Both the position numbers and the translations under genes were made by a program. Positions 5,643-9,067 of a DNA stretch of 9,067 nucleotides are shown here, piece after piece. The stretch is from Nanobdellota archaeon (lineage in GTDB: Archaea > Nanobdellota > Nanobdellia > Pacearchaeales > GW2011-AR1). The notes under the pieces are model-generated. The model ran no database searches. It saw only the letters and a list, made by a program, of their open reading frames with translations, and had not been told where the DNA came from. Location: NCBI GenBank assembly GCA_018901375.1, contig JAHIEP010000069.1, positions 1 to 9,067 of the forward strand. The letters are read 5' to 3'. How positions within the stretch are numbered: the stretch's first letter is position 1; each line of letters starts with the position of its first letter.

Positions 5643-5877
5643 TAACACCGACGGGTCTCTTGACGCTAATTCTCTGAATACCGACAAATTGCATAGGAGA
5701 AACATCCTCCCTGTCTCCCTCGAGACAAACCTCAATAGCCTCCTTAATTCTTTCCATTACTTCCTCCAAAGTCTTCCCCTGAGTATAACAACCATCCAAC
5801 TCCGGCACCCTCGCCACAATGAATCCGTCCTCATCTTTTTCTAACAAAACATTAAATTCAATCATATCAGATTCCAT
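5629..5877 (-). CDS. hicB: HicB antitoxin
   Basis: An 82-aa HicB-family antitoxin with a degenerate RNase H-like fold: MIEFNVLLEKDEDGFIVARV, PELDGCYTQGKTLEEV, then a helix (MERIKEAIEVCLE). It ends in about 28 less conserved residues with no recognisable HTH or ribbon-helix-helix DNA-binding domain, so autorepression by this protein alone is not evident. The order is antitoxin first, the reverse of the Escherichia coli hicAB order but common elsewhere. The start at 5877 fits a TATA box 28 nt upstream; the ATG at 5865 is the alternative and gives 78 aa. It neutralises the adjacent HicA. Confidence 0.88.
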   Translation of the reverse strand: MESDMIEFNVLLEKDEDGFIVARVPELDGCYTQGKTLEEVMERIKEAIEVCLEGDREDVSPMQFVGIQRISVKRPVGVNEVA

Positions 5878-5899
5878 AAAAGAACACAAATCAACACCC

Positions 5900-5911
5900 T
5901 TATATATTTTA
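5900..5911 (-). promoter_or_regulatory. TATA box for hicBA
   Basis: On the - strand, AAAATATATAAG is centred near 5905, about 28 nt before the ATG at 5877, giving a leaderless or nearly leaderless hicBA message. No obvious operator palindrome overlaps it. Confidence 0.55.
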
Positions 5912-6266
5912 CTAATCCATAAAAATAATAAAGAATTGCCGTAAGTTTCAATAACTTATCATCGGACTCACATTCTTTTTTTAAATATCACATAGCAACC
6001 ACATCAGCCGACAACCGAAAGCCGACAACCGCAAAATCGAAGATTTTGATTGAAACCCTAGGAGCGACAATAAAGCGGTCAAAAAGATGCCTCATTGTCA
6101 TCTCCTGGGGAAAAAGAGGTGATAGTATAACTAACAAGTAATAGTTTTTAAAGTTTTCGGTCTGTTGTAATTTCCAAGTGACACAACAATAAAAACTCCA
6201 ATCAAAACTTCCGTGTGAATCCGTGTTCCCCTCCGTCCTCGTCAGTGTCATTTTTAATTATCTCAA
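5912..6266. other. Non-coding spacer with a hairpin, no supported gene
   Basis: No reading frame here looks like a protein. A frame at 5988-6251 (-) is rejected for its composition and because it crosses the repeats. The stretch holds CCGAC repeats with an AT hairpin (6007-6048) and possible TATA-like boxes on the + strand near 5978-5988 and 6144-6153 with no following ORF. An unrecognised small RNA cannot be excluded, but I see no conserved fold or C/D-box pair that would support one. Confidence 0.4.
6007..6048. repeat. 14-bp CCGAC repeat plus GAA-triloop hairpin
   Basis: GCCGACAACCGAAA (6007-6020) is repeated as GCCGACAACCGCAA (6021-6034). It runs into CAAAATC-GAA-GATTTTG (6032-6048), a perfect 7-bp stem with a GAA triloop. 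The arrangement parallels 2684-2738, where CCGAC repeats precede a perfect AT-stem triloop hairpin. Confidence 0.65.
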
Positions 6267-6512
6267 CAAGTTACAAATCAACAAACCAAACCTCAAAATA
6301 AAAATTCGCGCAAATTCATAAGATTCGCGTCCATTCGCGTCCCATTTTCAATTATCCTAACAAGTTACATAATCATCAACCCAAACAAAATCCGCGAAAA
6401 TCCGCGCCCCATTTATTTACATTACAAATTACATAATCATCAACCAAAAAAATCCACGTTTTCATCCGCGTCCCTTCCGACCAGCTCAAAAGTTACACAA
6501 TCAAAAACCAAA
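6267..6512. repeat. Degenerate 64-bp repeats upstream of scpA
   Basis: The anchor GTTACA-n-AATCA-n-AACC-AAA recurs with TTACA at 6271, 6365, 6429 and 6493. The spacings are 94, 64 and 64 bp; the first interval is 64 plus 30 extra bases. Between the anchors lie GC-richer blocks built from ATTCGCG/ATCCGCG-type 7-mers (for example at 6304, 6323, 6333, 6390, 6399 and 6463). The series ends just before the scpA TATA element. No ORF is supported within it. Confidence 0.7.
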
Positions 6513-6522
6513 TCTATATTAA
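6513..6522 (+). promoter_or_regulatory. Probable TATA element for scpA
   Basis: TCTATATTAA is centred near 6518, 26 nt before the ATG at 6544, matching the leaderless spacing of other genes here. It is weaker than the TTTATAAA boxes upstream. Confidence 0.5.
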
Positions 6523-6543
6523 CTCAAAACCCCAAAAAAACAA

Positions 6544-7338
6544 ATGGACAACAAAATAAATCAAAACCAATTCTTCGACCTAATCACCGGAGAAGAACTA
6601 TCCTGGCAAACCATAATCTACGACCTAATAAAAACCGAACAGCTCGACCCCTGGGACATAGACCTCGGAACCCTAGCTGACAAATATATCGAAACAATCC
6701 AACAACTCGAAGACTCCGACTTCTTCATCTCCTCAAAAGTCCTCCTAGCCTGCTCACTCCTCCTAAGGCTCAAATCTGAAATCCTAATCAACTCCTACAT
6801 CCAAGACCTCAACGACGCCCTCTACGGCAGACGAGATGAAAAAAGATACGAACTAGAAAGAATCGAAATCGACGAAAACGACTTACCAATCCTAACCCCA
6901 CGAACCCCGATGGCTCGTCACAAAAAAGTAACCCTCAAAGAATTAATGGCCGCCCTCAACCACGCCATCAACACCGAGAACCGACGAATAAAAAAAGAAA
7001 TCAAAGGACGACAAGCTCAAAAATCCGCACTAGCAGTCATGCCAAGCGGAACCTTCGTCCCATTAAAAGTCCGAATCAAATCAATATTCGGCATCGTAAA
7101 CAATCACCTCAAGCAAGGCAACAACCACATGAAATTCTCCCACCTCGCTCCAGACAAAGAAGAAAAACTCGCATCCTTCGTCCCAATCCTCCACCTCTCA
7201 AACGAGGGAAAAATTTTCCTAAGACAACCCATCCACTTCGAAGAAATCCACATGACCCTAAAAATCCACGACGACGAACAAGCAGAATTAGAACAAGAAT
7301 TAGAATTACTAGAACAAGAAGAACAACTAAGTCAATAA
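6544..7338 (+). CDS. scpA: Segregation/condensation protein A (ScpA kleisin)
   Basis: A 264-aa ScpA, the kleisin that bridges the two heads of SMC in the condensin-like complex for chromosome compaction and segregation. The N-terminal helical domain (about 1-90) contains the hallmark DPWDIDL (35-41), the ADKYIETI helix, and SSKVLLACSLLLRLKSEIL. A variable charged middle follows (about 95-165). The C-terminal winged helix (about 170-237) ends in FVPILHLSNEGKIFLRQ and HFEEIHM. Beyond it is an acidic E/Q/L-rich tail (about 242-264). No scpB or smc lies next to it in this window. The stretch encoding the tail is duplicated 243 bp downstream. Codons are strongly C-ending. Confidence 0.93.
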   Translation: MDNKINQNQFFDLITGEELSWQTIIYDLIKTEQLDPWDIDLGTLADKYIETIQQLEDSDFFISSKVLLACSLLLRLKSEILINSYIQDLNDALYGRRDEKRYELERIEIDENDLPILTPRTPMARHKKVTLKELMAALNHAINTENRRIKKEIKGRQAQKSALAVMPSGTFVPLKVRIKSIFGIVNNHLKQGNNHMKFSHLAPDKEEKLASFVPILHLSNEGKIFLRQPIHFEEIHMTLKIHDDEQAELEQELELLEQEEQLSQ

Positions 7339-7398
7339 ATTCCAAAGCAAACCTTCTCACCAAGTCCCTAGCAACGCCGACCCTCCCCTATCCGCCCA

Positions 7399-7476
7399 AG
7401 CCCCGAAACACCGAAACCCCAGAAACGCTGAGCCCCGAAACACCGAAACACCGAAACCCCAGAAACGCTGAGCCCC
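7399..7476. repeat. 32/40-bp tandem repeat containing CCGAAACA 8-mers
   Basis: A 32-nt unit (7399-7430) is repeated as a 40-nt unit (7431-7470) that differs by one extra CCGAAACA 8-mer; AGCCCC follows at 7471-7476. Five CCCC runs lie on the + strand. The nested 8-mer is close to the AAACCCCG unit of the array at 1-90, although the two loci are more than 7 kb apart. Confidence 0.85.
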
Positions 7477-7493
7477 ACCTCAGTGAGCTAAAG

Positions 7494-7605
7494 CATGACC
7501 CTAAAAATCCACGACGACGAACAAGCAGAAATCGAACAAGAATTAGAATTACTAGAACAAGAAACAATAGAATTCGAAAGCACGACACAAGAGCGCAATA
7601 TATAA
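7494..7605 (+). pseudogene. Partial duplicate of the scpA 3' end (36-codon ORF)
   Basis: Bases 7494-7563 match 7251-7320 of scpA with only two differences, both in one codon (TTA to ATC, Leu to Ile). The copy starts at the ATG equal to Met237 of scpA, reads 23 codons of the acidic tail, then continues into 13 new codons (TIEFESTTQERNI) before TAA. It lacks the winged helix and has no evident promoter. The copy is in the same frame as scpA, but stops at 7336, 7369 and 7429 intervene. It is most likely a recent segmental duplication or a displaced original scpA 3' end. Translation of the 36-aa peptide is possible but unsupported. Confidence 0.75.
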
Positions 7606-7638
7606 TCTAACTCCTAACCCCTAATCCCTAACCCCTAT
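7606..7638. repeat. Telomere-like CTAACCCC repeat at the hisS 3' end
   Basis: Repeated CTAAYYCC units (TCTAACTC, CTAACCCC, TAATCC, CTAACCCC, TATTACC) read on the - strand as GGGGTTAGGGATTAGGGGTTAGG. The hisS stop codon (TAG at 7628-7630) falls inside it, so the last HisRS residues (NRG) are specified by the repeat. The G-rich strand is the hisS mRNA sense strand, and its 3' end could form a G-quadruplex. Confidence 0.75.
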
Positions 7639-8836
7639 TACCTCGAAGGGATTGAACAATTTTTTCTTCCGTTAAAAAATTTTCAAGTCCCGAGTCCATC
7701 ATCTTAACCTTAAACTTCCCACTCTCAACTTCAGCCTTGCCGACAAAAACAACTTTCTTAACACCTTTAGCATCCGCATACTCCAACGCCTTCCCAACCG
7801 TCTTATCTAAAATCAAATTAACTCCCAATCCTTTCTCCCTCAACTGAGAAGCCAACCTAATCGCCGCCACATCTTCCCCAATCGAAATCACCTGAAAATC
7901 AACACTCTCACCTTCAACCGAAGACAACAAACAAATCGGCTCAAATCCAAGCGCAACTCCACAAGCCTGAACATCGCCAAGAAGATAACTCCCTCCACCA
8001 GCAAGCGACACATTCAAATCCTTCGACCAAACTTCAAACACACTTCCATTATAATAAGACAATCCTCTAGCAAGATAAGGCCGAAACTCAACCCGAACCC
8101 CATACCCCTTGCAACATTTCTTCAACTTCTTAATCTCCTTATAAAACCTAAACTTCTCAAAAGACTTCTCATCCTCGGAAAAAACTTTCAAAATCCTCTC
8201 AGCCCCAAGCTTCTTCAAATTGTCCGCAACCTCCTTCTTCGACAACTTATCCAGCTTATCCAACTCCCTAATCACCTGCTCCCGATTCTTTTCTTCAACA
8301 CCTTCCGAAACCAAAATTTCATTTATCAACTTTCTATTATTAATATAAATCTTCACAGAAATCCCAAGCTCCCGAAAAACACCGTCGACAACCGCCAAAA
8401 TCTCAGCCTCATCCTTAATCGTACTCCCAACCGTATCAACATCACACTGCACAAACTGCCGACTCCTTCCCTCCCTAATCGGCTCATCCCGAAAAACAGA
8501 CCCAATCTGAAATCTCTTATACGGCAACTTCTGATTCTTCGCCAACCTCTTCAACTGAAAAGTAAACTCATACCTCAACGCCAACTTCCGCTTTCCTCTA
8601 TCTTCCAACCTAAACACATCCCGAACCGCCTCATCTAAAGTCGAAGACTCTAAAGGCAAAGCCTCTAAAGCACCAGCTCTATTCGTCACAAATTCCTCAA
8701 ACTCAACAACCGGACTCTCCGCCGGCTCAAAACCATAAAGTTCAAACTGCCTCTGAATAATCTTTCTTATCTCGGACCTCTTCAAAGCCTCAGCCCCAAC
8801 AAAATCCGAAAATCCCTTAACAGTCTGCGTTTTCAT
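7628..8836 (-). CDS. hisS: Histidyl-tRNA synthetase (HisRS)
   Basis: A 402-aa class II synthetase that attaches histidine to tRNA-His. Motif 1 region at about 31-50 (YGFEPAESPVVEFEEF). Motif 2 is VFRDEPIREGRSRQF (114-128), with R116 and E118 present. The HisA signature ARGLSYYNGSVFEV (256-269) keeps the catalytic R257 but has Ser where most HisRS have Asp. Motif 3 lies in SLAGGGSYLLGDVQ and GVALGFEPI (277-301); the normally invariant motif 3 Arg is Pro300 here. The anticodon-binding domain is about 313-402. Residues 54-68 are three 5-residue repeats encoded by a tandem DNA array and look like an insert between motif 1 and RLEDRGKRKLALRYEFT. The gene follows a 24-aa ORF with a 4-nt overlap. 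Confidence 0.94.
   Translation of the reverse strand: MKTQTVKGFSDFVGAEALKRSEIRKIIQRQFELYGFEPAESPVVEFEEFVTNRAGALEALPLESSTLDEAVRDVFRLEDRGKRKLALRYEFTFQLKRLAKNQKLPYKRFQIGSVFRDEPIREGRSRQFVQCDVDTVGSTIKDEAEILAVVDGVFRELGISVKIYINNRKLINEILVSEGVEEKNREQVIRELDKLDKLSKKEVADNLKKLGAERILKVFSEDEKSFEKFRFYKEIKKLKKCCKGYGVRVEFRPYLARGLSYYNGSVFEVWSKDLNVSLAGGGSYLLGDVQACGVALGFEPICLLSSVEGESVDFQVISIGEDVAAIRLASQLREKGLGVNLILDKTVGKALEYADAKGVKKVVFVGKAEVESGKFKVKMMDSGLENFLTEEKIVQSLRGNRG
8633..8677. repeat. 15-bp tandem repeat with mini-hairpins inside hisS
   Basis: Three 15-bp units (8633-8647, 8648-8662, 8663-8677) share (A/C)TCTAAAG. Two carry perfect triloop hairpins: GTC-GAA-GAC (8640-8648) and AGGC-AAA-GCCT (8654-8664). 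The period is a multiple of three, so the hisS frame is kept and the units encode AGALE, ALPLE and SSTLD (residues 54-68). The TCTAAAG spacer plus RAA triloop matches the intergenic arrays at 1014-1064 and 5107-5180. Confidence 0.8.
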
Positions 8837-8907
8837 CTTAACATTCCATAATAATTTAACTTAATAAAAGCTTCTCTCTTAATCACAACAACCCTCGTCG
8901 GTTTCAT
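8833..8907 (-). CDS. Possible 24-aa coupled small ORF
   Basis: The ORF encodes MKPTRVVVIKREAFIKLNYY followed by GMLR. Its ATG overlaps the stop of the upstream winged-helix-like gene by 4 nt (ATGA), and its own TGA overlaps the hisS ATG in the same way. Two such overlaps in a row make it a good candidate for a translated coupling peptide or small protein. The sequence is basic with hydrophobic patches, and I recognise no family. It could also be a chance ORF filling a short leader, or the relic of a longer gene. Confidence 0.4.
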   Translation of the reverse strand: MKPTRVVVIKREAFIKLNYYGMLR

Positions 8908-9067
8908 AACTCAAACCCACTCTCAATCATTTTGTTCAACTCTTCCCTCGGAGTATAAATCCAAATAATTCCTTTCGTAGAAATCAAAATTTTCCCACTC
9001 ATCTGCAAGTAATCCAAAATAGTCATAAGAGTAGAATGCATAATCTTCTTCGGTAACTTTTTCTTAA
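8904..9067 (-). CDS. Winged-helix-like protein, C-terminal part (window edge)
   Basis: Only the last 53 codons are in the window; the gene enters from beyond 9067. The visible protein runs KKKLPKKIMHSTLMTILDYL, then QMSGKILISTKGIIWIYTPR, then EELNKMIESGFEL. The pattern of a helix (HSTLMTILDYLQMSGKI) followed by two beta strands around a turn (ILISTKGIIWIYT) is that of a winged helix, and proteins of this kind often sit in archaeal genomes as putative DNA-binding regulators. No named family can be given. It is joined to the 24-aa ORF and hisS by 4-nt overlaps, so the three probably share an mRNA. Confidence 0.75.
   Translation of the reverse strand, partial: KKKLPKKIMHSTLMTILDYLQMSGKILISTKGIIWIYTPREELNKMIESGFEL

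Noticed and set aside
6080..6180. C/D-box or other small RNA
   Set aside because: GATGACA and GTGATAG resemble a C box weakly, but no matching D/C'/D' boxes with correct spacing are seen.
5988..6251. 87-aa open frame on the - strand
   Set aside because: No family resemblance, odd composition, crosses the CCGAC repeat and hairpin, and no promoter fits its start.
7109..7363. 84-aa open frame on the - strand opposite scpA
   Set aside because: The complement of well-supported scpA, leucine/arginine-rich as expected for an antisense shadow.

Overview
The window reads as a piece of a small archaeal genome, most likely a DPANN-type archaeon (Woesearchaeota/Pacearchaeota-like). The reasons are archaeal information-processing genes (uS2, Rpo7, Spt4, eS24, eS31), a compact archaeal-style HisRS, an archaeal ScpA kleisin, short proteins, and TATA boxes centred about 25-28 nt upstream of start codons, which indicates leaderless transcripts. 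The lineage is inferred from protein style, not from a search. I see no rRNA, tRNA, CRISPR array or transposase.

Layout. 1-90: a 30-bp C-rich tandem array. 150-2672 (+): four cell-envelope genes in two transcription units. They encode a 66-aa single-pass protein, a 192-aa sequon-rich surface protein with a pilin-like N-terminus, a 380-aa secreted Ig-like protein anchored at its C-terminus, and a 133-aa anchored Ig-like protein. 2736-3605 (-): ribosomal protein uS2 with charged extensions. 3834-5417 (+): the classic archaeal block rpo7-spt4-eS24-eS31, linking transcription and ribosome biogenesis. 5418-5877 (-): a hicB-hicA toxin-antitoxin pair whose terminal stop codon abuts that of eS31. 5878-6543: a long non-coding stretch with a hairpin and degenerate 64-bp repeats. 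6544-7338 (+): scpA, followed by a partial duplication of its own 3' end (7494-7605). 7628-9067 (-): a coupled chain of a winged-helix-like gene (cut by the window end), a 24-aa ORF and hisS.

The most striking feature lies between the genes. Nearly every spacer holds a different short tandem repeat (periods 7, 8, 14, 15, 16, 30, 34 and 64 bp). A subset shares one design: an A-rich TCTA-type spacer followed by a tiny perfect hairpin with an RAA triloop closed by C-G (GCGAAGC, GCCAAAGGC, GGGCGAAGCCC and others). The stems differ but pairing is kept. One such array lies in frame inside hisS and is translated as three 5-residue repeats. This looks like an interspersed, spreading mini-hairpin repeat family and is the best candidate here for something undescribed.

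The + strand is C-rich and G-poor whichever strand carries the gene, so codon choice differs sharply between + genes (ATC, TTC, AAC) and - genes (ATT, TTT, GTT). This points to a replication-linked or mutational strand asymmetry.
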